Source: Oceanibaculum indicum P24
Lineage (GTDB): Bacteria; Pseudomonadota; Alphaproteobacteria; Oceanibaculales; Oceanibaculaceae
DNA length: 64,000 nucleotides
NCBI RefSeq assembly: GCF_000299935.1
Contig: NZ_AMRL01000002.1
Coordinates: 186,001-250,000, forward strand
Reading direction: 5' to 3'
Positions within the stretch are counted from its first letter, which is position 1. Each line of letters starts with the position of its first letter. Of the stretch, positions 48,177-57,387 are shown in pieces. The translations under genes and the position numbers were made by a program. The notes under the pieces were generated by a model. That model was given only the letters and a program-made list of their open reading frames with translations, was not told the DNA's origin and did no database searches.

Positions 48177-48707
48177 CTAGTTCGCGGACTTCGCCTGGCG
48201 GTCGAAATAAATGCCGAGGCGGACCCGCATATCGTCACTGATCGCCTCGACAGCGCGGTTTCTCGCATCATCTTCCGCGACCAGATTGGCGAATTGCGAG
48301 CGCACGAGGTTGTAGCTGGCCGTAAACCGACTCTGCCCGCTGTAGAGCACGGCATTGGTCGCCGCATCCTGCAGCGTGTAATTCGCGATCAGCTGAAGGT
48401 TCGCCAGCGTCGCCGAGGCATCGTCACGAATCGCCAGGTCAGTTCGGATCTCGTTGAGCCGCGTAGCGAGCCGATACTTTGTAGTGGCGGCACCGCCACG
48501 CGGATTCAGCCGCACCCGCAGCTGGTTTTGCAGCTCCTGCCCGACGCGGTCCGGAATCGGCACGATCTCGATGGCCGCCATATGCTGAACCGCGGAGGCA
48601 CTGTGCGCCCGTTCGCCATAGAGCGGACGGAACCCGCACGCGGTCAGCAGCAGCGCCGCAGCGAGCAGGGACAGCGCGGCTATGCCGTTGGTTCTACGCG
48701 ACAACAT
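48177..48707 (-). CDS. lptE: LPS-assembly lipoprotein LptE
   Basis: A 176-residue lipoprotein with signal peptide and lipobox LLTAC (C24 predicted lipidated). The mature part has LptE-type strands and helix ([44 protein letters not shown]-like tail). It plugs LptD in the outer membrane. It overlaps the 3' end of leuS by 14 bp, the classical leuS-lptE-holA order. Confidence 0.88.
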   Translation of the reverse strand: MLSRRTNGIAALSLLAAALLLTACGFRPLYGERAHSASAVQHMAAIEIVPIPDRVGQELQNQLRVRLNPRGGAATTKYRLATRLNEIRTDLAIRDDASATLANLQLIANYTLQDAATNAVLYSGQSRFTASYNLVRSQFANLVAEDDARNRAVEAISDDMRVRLGIYFDRQAKSAN

Positions 48708-51252
48708 TGACGATACGGTTGGGCACGACGATCACCTTGCGCGGGGGCTTCCCTTCAAGCTGCTGCAGGACGGCCGGAAGCGCAAGGGCGGCGGTCTCCG
48801 CCGCTTGCTTGTCTACATCGCGCGGCAGCTCGATGGTGCCGCGCAGCTTGCCATTCACCTGAACGGCGATGGTCACGCTGTCATCGACCAGCATTGCCGG
48901 ATCGGCCTCGGGCCAGGCGGTCTCCGCCAGCAGCGTGCTGTGGCCCAGCAGGCCCCAGAGTTCCTCCGCCAGATGTGGCGTCATCGGGCCGATCAGCTGC
49001 ACCAGCACTTCCAGCCCGCGCCGCTTCATCCAGCGGCTGCCTTCATCCTGCCCGTCCAGATCTTCCAGCTGATTGCTGAATTCGCGGATGCGCGCGACGG
49101 CCTTGTTGAAGTGGAACTTGTCGAGATCGTCGGAAACGCCGGCGATGGTCTTGTGCATCGCCTTTTCGGCAGCTGCCGCCTTGCCCTCAACCGCTGCCGA
49201 CCGGGCGGTACCAGCGGGTGCCAGCGCCACCAGCCCATCCTCGATCAGCCGGTGCAGGCGATTCAGATAGCGCCAGGCGCCATCGATGCCGGCATCCGTC
49301 CAGTCGAGGTCGCGTTCCGGCGGGCTGTCGGACAGCATGAAGAGCCGGGCGGTGTCGGCGCCATAGCTGTCGATAATATGAACCGGATCGACGACATTCT
49401 TGCGCGACTTGCTCATCTTTTCGGAGCGACCGACGGTAACCGGACGACCGCCTTCGACCGTCACGACGCTCCCGTCGGCTGCCTTCATGACCTGCGAGGG
49501 GAACAGCCACTTGCCATTCTCGTCCTTGTAGGTCTCGTGGCAGACCATGCCCTGGGTCAGCAGGCCGGCGAAGGGCTCTTCCACGTCGGTATAGCCGCAC
49601 TTTTTCAGCGCCCGCATGAAGAAGCGCGAATAGAGCAGGTGCAGCACGGCATGTTCGATGCCGCCGATATACTGGTCGACCGAAAGCCAGTAGCCTGCCT
49701 TGTCGCGGTCAAAGGCCTTTTCCCCGCGAGCATCGGCGAAGCGAGCGAAATACCAGGAGGATTCGAAGAAGGTGTCGAAGGTGTCGGTCTCGCGGTGCGC
49801 GGGCTTGCCGCAGGACGGGCAATCGACATGCTTCCAGGTCGGATGGCGATCCAGCGGATTGCCGGGCGCATCGAAGGTGACATCCTCCGGCAGGGTCACC
49901 GGCAGCTGGTCTTCCGGCACCGGCACGATGCCGCAATCGGCGCAATGGATGAAGGGGATCGGGCAACCCCAGTAGCGCTGGCGCGATACGCCCCAGTCGC
50001 GCAGGCGATAGCTGACCGTGGCCTGGCCGGCGCCGCTCTGTTCCAGCGTCTCCGCGATGCGCTTCTTCGCCTCCTCGACCGGCAGCCCGTCCAGGAAGCG
50101 GGAGTTGAATAGCACGCCCTCGCCGGGAAAGGCAGTATTGCCAATCTCTACGGTTTCCGCATCGGCCGGACGCACGACGGGGATGACCGGCAGGTCATAC
50201 TTCCGGGCGAAATCCAGGTCGCGCTGATCATGCGCGGGACAGCCGAAGATCGCGCCGGTGCCATATTCCATCAGCACGAAATTGGCGACATAGATCGGCA
50301 CCTGCCAGGACGGGTCGAGCGGGTGGACTGCCTTCAGCCCAGTGTCGAAACCCTTCTTTTCCGCCGTTTCGATGGCCGCCTCGCTGGTGCCGATGCGGCT
50401 GCACTCGGCGATGAAGTCGGCCAGCGCGGCATTCTTCGCAGCCAGCTCGCCGGCCAGCGGATGATTGGGCGAAATCGCGCAGAAGGAGGCGCCGAACAGC
50501 GTATCCGGGCGGGTGGTGAAGACTTCCAGCTTCTCGTCCCGCCCCGCAATCGGGAAAAAGACGCGCGCACCTTCCGACCGGCCGATCCAGTTGTGCTGCA
50601 TCAGCCGCACGCGGTCCGGCCAGCGCTCCAGGGTCCGGATCGCCTGCAGCAAATCCTCGGCATAGTCGGTGATCTTCAGGAACCACTGCGACAGCCGCTT
50701 CTTCTCGACCGGCGCGCCGGAGCGCCAGCCCTTGCCGTCGATCACCTGTTCGTTGGCCAGAACGGTATTCTCGACGGGGTCCCAATTGACCCAGCTTTCC
50801 TTGCGATAGGCGAGACCCGCCTTGTGGAAGTCGAGAAACATCTTCTGCTCATGCCGGTAATAATCCGGATGGCAGGTCGCGATCTCGCGCTCCCAGTCAT
50901 AGGACAGGCCCATGCCCTGCAGCTGGGTACGCATCGAGGCGATGTTCTCGTAGGTCCATTTGGCGGGATGGACCTTGTTTTCGATGGCGGCATTCTCCGC
51001 CGGCAGGCCGAAGGCGTCCCAGCCCATCGGGTGCAGCACATTAAAGCCGCGCGCCTTCTTGTAGCGCGCGACTACATCGCCCAGCGTGTAGTTGCGGACA
51101 TGGCCCATATGGATGCGCCCCGACGGGTAGGGGAACATCTCCAGCACGTAATATTTCGGCCGGGAAGCGTCTTCCGTGACATTGAAGCAGCGCTTCTCCG
51201 TCCAGATACGCTGCCACTTCGCCTCGGTTTCCTTGAAATTATAGCGTGCCAT
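48694..51252 (-). CDS. leuS: leucyl-tRNA synthetase
   Basis: An 852-residue class I synthetase with HIGH variant HMGH (residues 48-51), CP1 editing domain including the [10 protein letters not shown] stretch, KMSKS ([12 protein letters not shown] near residue 610) and an anticodon-binding C-terminal domain ending in RIVNVVA. It charges tRNA-Leu and edits mischarged products. It is the first gene of the leuS-lptE-holA group. Confidence 0.97.
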   Translation of the reverse strand: MARYNFKETEAKWQRIWTEKRCFNVTEDASRPKYYVLEMFPYPSGRIHMGHVRNYTLGDVVARYKKARGFNVLHPMGWDAFGLPAENAAIENKVHPAKWTYENIASMRTQLQGMGLSYDWEREIATCHPDYYRHEQKMFLDFHKAGLAYRKESWVNWDPVENTVLANEQVIDGKGWRSGAPVEKKRLSQWFLKITDYAEDLLQAIRTLERWPDRVRLMQHNWIGRSEGARVFFPIAGRDEKLEVFTTRPDTLFGASFCAISPNHPLAGELAAKNAALADFIAECSRIGTSEAAIETAEKKGFDTGLKAVHPLDPSWQVPIYVANFVLMEYGTGAIFGCPAHDQRDLDFARKYDLPVIPVVRPADAETVEIGNTAFPGEGVLFNSRFLDGLPVEEAKKRIAETLEQSGAGQATVSYRLRDWGVSRQRYWGCPIPFIHCADCGIVPVPEDQLPVTLPEDVTFDAPGNPLDRHPTWKHVDCPSCGKPAHRETDTFDTFFESSWYFARFADARGEKAFDRDKAGYWLSVDQYIGGIEHAVLHLLYSRFFMRALKKCGYTDVEEPFAGLLTQGMVCHETYKDENGKWLFPSQVMKAADGSVVTVEGGRPVTVGRSEKMSKSRKNVVDPVHIIDSYGADTARLFMLSDSPPERDLDWTDAGIDGAWRYLNRLHRLIEDGLVALAPAGTARSAAVEGKAAAAEKAMHKTIAGVSDDLDKFHFNKAVARIREFSNQLEDLDGQDEGSRWMKRRGLEVLVQLIGPMTPHLAEELWGLLGHSTLLAETAWPEADPAMLVDDSVTIAVQVNGKLRGTIELPRDVDKQAAETAALALPAVLQQLEGKPPRKVIVVPNRIVNVVA

Positions 51253-51365
51253 CTCGCTCGGCCTGATAAGTCGCGGGTCCGCGTCGCGCGGTTTCGGCCG
51301 GGATTATTCGCCCAACAGCGGGGGCAAAGGCAAGCCGTTCGATGGTTTCTCGGCGGTCAGGCCCT

Positions 51366-51920
51366 CTAGCGCTGGGCGCTGGAAACCCGAAGCTGCCGCG
51401 CCCGGGTCAGGACAGTGTTCTCAAGCTCGGTGCCGACCGAGGGCTCCACGGCGGCATCCTGCCACTGGCCAGTGGCCGTGCGCTGCTGCCGGAAGATCGC
51501 GGCGCGGATGCCGTCCGCCCGCAAGGCGCGGTCCAGAATGAACAGGTTAACCTTGAAGCGCTCGGCAGGGTTTTCCGGCGCGGAATACCAGTCGGTGATG
51601 ATGACGCCGCCGAACGGATCGGCCGAAGCGATCGGCATGAAGGACAGCGTATCCAGCGAGGCACGCCACAGATAGGCATTCACACCGATGCCGGTACCGC
51701 CGGCCGGCGCTTCCTCCTCGCTGCCAAACAGGCTGAGGCCGCCCGGCCCCAGAATGCTGCCATTGTCTTCCTTGCCATAGATGCTGGGGTTGGTATCGCC
51801 CGGACGCATCGTCGGATATTCGTATGCGGTCTCGCCGCAGCCGGTGAGAAGGGCGGCCAGCAGACCGGCGATAAGGAAGCTTTTGGTGTAACCTGGGGCG
51901 AAATCTGTGATGCGGGCCAC
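51366..51920 (-). CDS. DUF3576 lipoprotein
   Basis: A 184-residue lipoprotein with lipobox LLTGC preceded by a hydrophobic stretch (FLIAGLLAALL). The start could be TTG 51956 (giving 196 residues) but GTG 51920 gives a more compact signal peptide (MARITDFAPGYTKSF). The mature part has GVNAYLWRASLDTLSFMPIASADPFGGVIITDWY, the hallmark of DUF3576, found in Alphaproteobacteria with unknown function. It is separated from leuS by 113 bp and probably expressed with it. Confidence 0.88.
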   Translation of the reverse strand: MARITDFAPGYTKSFLIAGLLAALLTGCGETAYEYPTMRPGDTNPSIYGKEDNGSILGPGGLSLFGSEEEAPAGGTGIGVNAYLWRASLDTLSFMPIASADPFGGVIITDWYSAPENPAERFKVNLFILDRALRADGIRAAIFRQQRTATGQWQDAAVEPSVGTELENTVLTRARQLRVSSAQR

Positions 51921-51956
51921 GGTCGATCCAATCCTGTTCCTACAAATTGCCAGCAA

Positions 51957-52280
51957 GCGCTATTCTAATGCCACGAACCGGTCAAGAGTAAGGCAAAAAC
52001 GACGGCGTCCTTTAGGCTATCTATAAGCTCTTCGGGTGTAAGCATCTGGATATGAAGGACATATGAAAGCGCCAAAATGTGTCATTGCTGCAACATGTGT
52101 GCACAATTATCACGCGCCAAAGCCGAGTTTGGTTGACTAACGCCCTTGCTTGGATAGCCTTCACCCAGTCCGAACGGGCTGGCACGGCTTTTGTCGTCAG
52201 AACCGGGGGGATAGCGGCTGTCGGGTAACCCGCCCGATGGTCATATGTGAGGCAAACCTTATTTTAGTAGGGGGCATACA
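51957..52280 (+). other. porin upstream region, no gene seen
   Basis: A 324-bp stretch with no credible coding sequence. It contains a Shine-Dalgarno TAGGGGG just before the porin ATG, a short dyad CGGGTAACCCG (52222-52232) and a TTGACT at about 52133 without a clear -10. It probably carries regulated porin promoter(s) and divergent lipoprotein signals, but I cannot assign exact elements. Confidence 0.4.
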
Positions 52281-53363
52281 ATGAAGAAGGTTCTTCTCGG
52301 CACGACCGCTCTGGTCGCCGCGGGCCTGCTGGCTCAGCCGGCTCTGGCGTCCGATCCGATCAAGCTGCAGGTGAAGGGTTACTACCAGAACCTCGTCACC
52401 TTCTCGGACGTTGACGCGCCGGCCGGTTCCACCGCGAACTACAAGGACGCTCAGTTCCGTCACGAAGGCGAAGTGCACTTCAAGGGCGAGACCAAGCTGG
52501 ACAACGGCCTGACCGTCGGCTTCGACGCCCAGCTGGAAATCGTCAACGTCGGCCTGTCGGGCGGTCAGCCGCGCGACATGGACGAGACCTACATGTATTT
52601 CTCGGGCGGCTTCGGTAAGCTGCAGCTCGGTGCCGAGAACGGCGCTGCCTACCTGCTGCACACCGGCATCCCGTCGGTTGGTCTGGGCTTCGACGACCGC
52701 AACTTCGGCCCGGTCGTCTCCAACACCGGCCACAACCGTCCGAACATCTCGGGCGACACCGCCAAGGGCACCTACTTCACCCCGAAGATGGGCGGCTTCC
52801 AGGCTGGTATCAGCTACAGCCCGAACGTTGACCACCAGGCCCTGAGCGGCAATGGCTTCGGTGTGATGACCGTCGCCACCGGTGACGTCGAGGACGTGAT
52901 CGGCGTCGGCGCCAACTACACCGCCAAGTTCGGTGAAGCCATGGTCGACCTGTCGGCTGCCTATGAGTCCGGCGATGTCGTCGGTGCCGGTGGCAACGAT
53001 CCGGAGATCTGGGCCCTGGGCCTGAACGTCGGCTTCGGCGGCTTCACCGTCGGCGCTTCGTACGGCGACAGCGAGAACTACACCAGCGGCGGCGGCGTCG
53101 TTGCCGGCCTCGACTCCACTGTCTGGGCTCTGGGTGTGGCTTACAAGACCGGCCCGTGGGGCGTGTCTGCCAACTACCAGACCAGCGACAACGAGATCGG
53201 TGGCGCGACCAGCAGCGGCTCGGGTGACGAGTACGAGCTGGCTGCCAGCTACCAGCTCGGCGCTGGCGTCCAGCTGCGCGGCGGTCTGCTCCATGCCGAC
53301 ATGGACCTGAACAGCCAGGCTGACACCACCACCCTGTTCATCGGCACCTTCCTGACCTTCTAA
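52281..53363 (+). CDS. Gram-negative outer membrane porin (Porin_4 type)
   Basis: A 360-residue beta-barrel porin. The signal peptide MKKVLLGTTALVAAGLLAQP ends at ALA-S (residue 23/24). The mature protein has repeated amphipathic strands (for example LQLGAENGAAYLL and FQAGISYSPNV) and ends in an aromatic-Phe TFLTF, the BamA recognition signal. The low-rare-codon, strong terminator and leader suggest high expression. It likely gives general diffusion of small solutes. Confidence 0.92.
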   Translation: MKKVLLGTTALVAAGLLAQPALASDPIKLQVKGYYQNLVTFSDVDAPAGSTANYKDAQFRHEGEVHFKGETKLDNGLTVGFDAQLEIVNVGLSGGQPRDMDETYMYFSGGFGKLQLGAENGAAYLLHTGIPSVGLGFDDRNFGPVVSNTGHNRPNISGDTAKGTYFTPKMGGFQAGISYSPNVDHQALSGNGFGVMTVATGDVEDVIGVGANYTAKFGEAMVDLSAAYESGDVVGAGGNDPEIWALGLNVGFGGFTVGASYGDSENYTSGGGVVAGLDSTVWALGVAYKTGPWGVSANYQTSDNEIGGATSSGSGDEYELAASYQLGAGVQLRGGLLHADMDLNSQADTTTLFIGTFLTF

Positions 53364-53394
53364 GGTCTGGTCGGTCCGAAAGGATCTGGGGGAA

Positions 53395-53426
53395 GGGCGC
53401 GGCTTCGGCCGCGCCCTTTTCTTTTT
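53395..53426 (+). terminator. strong intrinsic terminator after porin gene
   Basis: A 9-bp GC stem GGGCGCGGC/GCCGCGCCC with a TTCG loop followed by TTTTCTTTTT. One of the clearest terminators in the window. Confidence 0.95.
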
Positions 53427-53467
53427 GCCCACTTTTCTTTCGTGTCTCTTCGGGCAAGGATGCGCGC

Positions 53468-54316
53468 ATGGGACGTCTGATCTGGCTCGCCTCCTATCCT
53501 AAATCCGGCAATACCTGGATGCGGGCTTTCCTGCACAATCTCTTCCGCAATCCGCCAAAGCCCGCCGGCATCAACGAACTGGACCAGTTCTGCCTCAGCG
53601 AATCCAAGCCGCACTGGTATCTGCCCTATACGGGCGGCCAGCCGACTGAAAGCCTGTCCCTGGCGGAGATCATGGCGATCCGGCCGCGCGCCCAGCAGGA
53701 TATGACGCGCGCCTTTCCCGATTCGGTCTTCGTGAAGACCCATAACTTCCTCGGCGAGTCGCACGGCCATCCGCTGGTGAATCAGGGGGTGACGGCGGGG
53801 GCGATCTATATCGTGCGCAACCCGCTCGACGTGACCCTGTCGGCGGCGGACCATTTCGGCCTGACCATCGACCAGGCGGTGGATTTCATGGCGACGGAAG
53901 GGGCGGCGACTCTGAACAGCGCCAGCAATGTGCCGGAAGTCCTCAGTTCCTGGTCATCACATGTGAAAAGCTGGACACAGAACCCGCATCCGGCGCTGCT
54001 GGTGCTGCGCTATGAGGATATGCTGGAACGCCCGAAGGAGGCGTTCAGCAGGGTCGTTTCCTTTCTGCGGCTGCCGCCCAGCCCGCAACGGCTGGACAAG
54101 GCACTGCGCTTCTCCTCCTTCAAGGAGCTGAGCAAGCAGGAAAAGAAGGGCGGCTTCCGGGAGCGCAGCCAGAATTCGCAGAGCTTCTTCCGGGTCGGGC
54201 AGCGCGACCAGTGGCGCGAGCTGCTGACAGAGGATCAGATCGCGCGCATCGTCACGCTCCACCGGGAGCAGATGCAGCGTTTCGGCTATATTCCGGAAGA
54301 GTTGCAGGCCGACTAA
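53468..54316 (+). CDS. sulfotransferase domain protein
   Basis: A 282-residue PAPS-dependent sulfotransferase-like protein. The 5'-phosphosulfate loop is SYPKSGNTWMRAF (residues about 9-21) and the 3'-phosphate-binding IYIVRNPLDVTLS lies near residue 115. A transferase of this type moves sulfate from PAPS to a hydroxyl of an unknown acceptor. It follows the porin terminator by 42 bp and overlaps the 3' end of the opposing hydroxylase gene by four bases. Confidence 0.88.
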   Translation: MGRLIWLASYPKSGNTWMRAFLHNLFRNPPKPAGINELDQFCLSESKPHWYLPYTGGQPTESLSLAEIMAIRPRAQQDMTRAFPDSVFVKTHNFLGESHGHPLVNQGVTAGAIYIVRNPLDVTLSAADHFGLTIDQAVDFMATEGAATLNSASNVPEVLSSWSSHVKSWTQNPHPALLVLRYEDMLERPKEAFSRVVSFLRLPPSPQRLDKALRFSSFKELSKQEKKGGFRERSQNSQSFFRVGQRDQWRELLTEDQIARIVTLHREQMQRFGYIPEELQAD

Positions 54317-54978
54317 TTATCGGTCCACATGCGCATGGCGTTCTGGTGGATGCGCCCGAACCGCTCCAGATAGGGGCTGCCGGGCATCTCTGCTGCCAGG
54401 TCGCGGCGCAGCCTGTCCATCTCATAGGCCATTTCGCGCTGCAGCGGGTCGCGGATGAAGGATTGCGCCCAGCCGATAGCGGCCAGCCGTGTGCCCTTGC
54501 GCACCGGCTCCACCCGGTGCAGCACCAGCGACGGATAGATCACGACGGTGCCTGCCGGCTCCTTGCAGAAATGCTCGCCATAGGGTGTGACCATGACCAG
54601 CTCGCCGCCCTCATAGCTCGCCGGATCGCTGAGGAACAGCGTGAAGGATACGTCGGAGCGCACGGCCTTGTCCTGCGACGGGCCAATCAGCGCCGCGTCG
54701 ATATGCTCGCCATAATGCATGCCGACATCGTAGCGGTTGAAGACGATGTGCAGCTTGCGCGGCAGGGCGTACATAGTAAAGCCGTCGGCGCCGAGCAGGG
54801 CGTTGGTGATGGTCTGCAGCAGTTGCGGCAGCTGCTGCGAGGACTGGTCGCTCTGCAGATTCTGCTTCAGCCCCTTCTTGCCGGTGACGGTGCCATCCTG
54901 GAACTGTGTGCGGTTCAGCTCCATGCGCAGCTTGGCCAGCTGCTCGCGGGACAGGATGTCGGGAATCTTCAGCAGCAT
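54313..54978 (-). CDS. PKHD-type Fe(II)/2-oxoglutarate hydroxylase (PiuC-like)
   Basis: A 221-residue dioxygenase with HxD H92/D94 (YGEHIDAA), H154 (LVLHRVEP) and R164 for 2-oxoglutarate, the PiuC/YbiX arrangement. In other bacteria such genes follow TonB-dependent iron uptake genes and hydroxylate unknown targets. The ATG at 54978 fits the family start; no TonB receptor is adjacent here. It is convergent with the sulfotransferase. Confidence 0.92.
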   Translation of the reverse strand: MLLKIPDILSREQLAKLRMELNRTQFQDGTVTGKKGLKQNLQSDQSSQQLPQLLQTITNALLGADGFTMYALPRKLHIVFNRYDVGMHYGEHIDAALIGPSQDKAVRSDVSFTLFLSDPASYEGGELVMVTPYGEHFCKEPAGTVVIYPSLVLHRVEPVRKGTRLAAIGWAQSFIRDPLQREMAYEMDRLRRDLAAEMPGSPYLERFGRIHQNAMRMWTDN

Positions 54979-55104
54979 GGTCGCCCTTTCTCCGCTTGCA
55001 GGGGCGGGGAAGACCGGTTTTCTTCCCCGCCGCTTCTTGGCATGCTGGCGAAAGCTAACGCCGTTTTGCCCCACAACTCAACATCCCGCATCTTTGGAGC
55101 GCCC

Positions 55105-55821
55105 ATGTCCGCCGCCGACCCTGAAGCCAATCTCGAAAAGGCGATATCCGGCAATATCGACGCGATCCGCAAGCGCATTGCCAAGGCCGCTGTGGCGGCG
55201 CGGCGAGATCCGGCCGATATCCGCCTGATCGCAGTGTCCAAGGCGCAGCCGGCGGACCGCATTCAGGCGGCGCTGGGCGCGGGGCAGCGGCTGTTCGGCG
55301 AGAACCGGGTGCAGGAAGCGCAGGCGCGCTGGCCTGACTTGCGTGCGGCCTATCCCGATCTTGACATCCACCTGATCGGCCCGTTGCAGACCAACAAAGT
55401 GAAAGAGGCGGTGGCGCTGTTCGATGCTATCCAGACATTGGATCGCCCGAAGCTGGCGCAGGCGCTGGCGGCGGAGATGCAGAAGACCGGCCGGTACCTG
55501 CCCTGCTATGTGCAGGTGAATACCGGGGAGGAGGAACAGAAGGCCGGTGTCCTGCCGGAGCAGGCGGATGGTTTCATCTCGGAGTGCCGGGCGCTGGGTC
55601 TCGAAATCGTCGGCCTGATGTGCATCCCGCCGGCCGAGGAAGAGCCGGGGGTGCATTTCGCGCTGCTGCGGGAGATTGCCCGGCGCAACGGGATCGAACG
55701 GCTGTCGATGGGGATGAGCGCCGATTACGAGATCGCCATTCCCTTCGGCGCGACGGAGGTGCGTGTCGGCACCGCGATCTTCGGTGACCGTGGGGACTGG
55801 AAGCAGCTGGTCGGCCGTTAG
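55105..55821 (+). CDS. PLP homeostasis protein (YggS/PROSC family)
   Basis: A 238-residue TIM-barrel PLP-binding protein. K46 in LIAVSKAQPAD forms the Schiff base with PLP; further signature pieces are LFGENRVQEAQ, IDIHLIGPLQTNK-like (DIHLIGPLQTNK) and SMGMSADYEIAI. It controls free PLP and amino-acid pools. The ATG at 55105 has TGGAG upstream. It overlaps by 4 bp the opposing L,D-transpeptidase gene's end. Confidence 0.95.
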   Translation: MSAADPEANLEKAISGNIDAIRKRIAKAAVAARRDPADIRLIAVSKAQPADRIQAALGAGQRLFGENRVQEAQARWPDLRAAYPDLDIHLIGPLQTNKVKEAVALFDAIQTLDRPKLAQALAAEMQKTGRYLPCYVQVNTGEEEQKAGVLPEQADGFISECRALGLEIVGLMCIPPAEEEPGVHFALLREIARRNGIERLSMGMSADYEIAIPFGATEVRVGTAIFGDRGDWKQLVGR

Positions 55822-56348
55822 ATCAGTTCTACCCGCAGGAGGGTCTGGGGTCCGCACCGGGCCAGGAGCCGGCGTAGATCAGGTTCCGACAGCGCGACGC
55901 AGCCTTCGGTGGGCGCGTAATCGGGGCGGGCGATATGCAGGAAGATGGCACTGCCCTTGCCCGGCACCACGGGATCGTCGTTATAGCCCAGCTCGACGAC
56001 CAGATCGTAGAGCCCGTCCTCGCGCCACATGGTTTCATGGCTGGCGGGGTAAGGCAGGCGCACCGGACGGTTATAGGCGGGGTCGGCGGGGTCGTCGCAC
56101 CAGCCATCCAGCCGGTCGATGGCGAGGCTCGGCAGGCCGGTCAGCGGTGCACCGCCTCTGTCGGCGCGGTAGTGCAGCTTTCGCAGAGGCCAGTCGCCAA
56201 GCGGCGTTCCGCCATCACCTTCCTGCTTGTCCGGGACCGGGCCGCCCTTGCCAAGGGTGCATTTCAGGCTCAACCCTTCGGCCTCCAGCCGGCCCTGCCG
56301 GGCGCCGGGTGAGGCGAGCACGCGAATTAGGGTAAGCAAGCCAGACAT
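55818..56348 (-). CDS. L,D-transpeptidase catalytic-domain (YkuD-type) protein
   Basis: A 176-residue protein with the YkuD fold. The catalytic motif HIARPDYAPTEGCVAL has H138 and nucleophile C150. There is no clear signal peptide or LysM domain, so if periplasmic export occurs it uses a non-obvious route; it may be a cytoplasmic-type or misannotated start. L,D-transpeptidases make 3-3 peptidoglycan cross-links or attach lipoproteins. Confidence 0.9.
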   Translation of the reverse strand: MSGLLTLIRVLASPGARQGRLEAEGLSLKCTLGKGGPVPDKQEGDGGTPLGDWPLRKLHYRADRGGAPLTGLPSLAIDRLDGWCDDPADPAYNRPVRLPYPASHETMWREDGLYDLVVELGYNDDPVVPGKGSAIFLHIARPDYAPTEGCVALSEPDLRRLLARCGPQTLLRVELI

Positions 56349-56390
56349 TTAGCGATCATGCCGGATGGGTCGACGGCGGTCCAGACCTGC

Positions 56391-57224
56391 TTATTGCGGG
56401 GCCTCGCCGCGCTGCCGCGCGCGCATCAGCGCCTCGTACTTCTGCAGCGCATCCTGCATCATCGACGGTACGCCGCCCTTCTGTGTGACAGGGACATTGG
56501 CGTTGGCAGAGGCTGCCGCCGCTTCCTCCCGCTCCGGCTTGGCCGCATTCGCCTGTGGCGGCACCTGGAAGCGGGCGATCACCCGGGCGCCTTCGCCTTC
56601 CTTCTGGCGGTTACTGGCGGCAATCAGCGCATCCAGCCCATTCGCCTGGGCGCTGTTCAGGGCCACTCTCTCCGGCTGGACAGCTTTGTCAGGTGTTGTC
56701 GCTTGCATCGTGACCGGCTCTGGTGCCGGTGCCTTGGGCTGCGCCGCCGGTTCGGCTGCGGCCATGCGTTGCGCGTCGGCTGGGGCGCCGAAGCTGACCT
56801 GGGCCAGCATTTCCTCGCCAGCGCCACGGCCATTCTCCGCCGCGAAAATGGCATTCGCACCGGCTGCCAGCAGCCCAAGCGGGCCGCCCAGCAGGCCGGC
56901 GCCAGCCATCTGCATTTCCGGGCGGATCGTATCGCCGGTCAGCTGCCGGTAGATGCTGGAGACGACGGGGATGTGCTGCAGCGGGTTGATGAGGTCCAGG
57001 AAATCAAAGAAGGACAGGGACTCCGACTCGCCGGCATCCGGGCCTTCGCCGACCTCGGCATTGTTGAAAGAAGACGGGGCGACGCGCTCAACCGGCTCGG
57101 GGGCAGGGGCTGGGATGGTCAGGCGCATCGCCCCGCTGGACGCTCCCTGAGTGGTCGCACCCCGCTGGGAGGGGGGCAGGGATGGCGGCTGGGAGGCCAT
57201 GATCTGTGAGGCAGTAACGGACAT
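56391..57224 (-). CDS. uncharacterised alanine/proline-rich protein
   Basis: A 277-residue protein that I do not recognise. The N-terminal 60 residues are low-complexity (proline/serine-rich); the middle has FFDFLDLINPLQHIPVVSSI (about residues 72-91), then a glycine-rich hydrophobic GAGLLGGPLGLLAAGANAIF which may be membrane-associated, and the C-terminal half is alanine- and glutamine-rich with a predicted coiled coil. A taxon-restricted structural or envelope protein is possible. There is no helpful neighbour. Confidence 0.75.
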   Translation of the reverse strand: MSVTASQIMASQPPSLPPSQRGATTQGASSGAMRLTIPAPAPEPVERVAPSSFNNAEVGEGPDAGESESLSFFDFLDLINPLQHIPVVSSIYRQLTGDTIRPEMQMAGAGLLGGPLGLLAAGANAIFAAENGRGAGEEMLAQVSFGAPADAQRMAAAEPAAQPKAPAPEPVTMQATTPDKAVQPERVALNSAQANGLDALIAASNRQKEGEGARVIARFQVPPQANAAKPEREEAAAASANANVPVTQKGGVPSMMQDALQKYEALMRARQRGEAPQ

Positions 57225-57327
57225 CGGTTTCCTCTTTTCATCCAGCTTTGCTTACGCAAGCGGGATGCCAGAAGAAAATCCCTGTAAACTCAATGTTCTA
57301 AAGAAAGCGGCCGTGACGACACCTAGC

Positions 57328-57352
57328 CAGGCCGGCAGGATTCGCCGGCCTG
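57328..57352. terminator. strong hairpin between ribA and the upstream gene
   Basis: A perfect 9-bp dyad CAGGCCGGC/GCCGGCCTG with a 7-nt loop and no T tract. It lies just after the ribA stop on the minus strand, so could stabilise or stop that transcript with Rho. Confidence 0.4.
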
Positions 57353-57387
57353 TGTGGCGCGGGGGCGGCAGAATCTGCCCGGCATGC

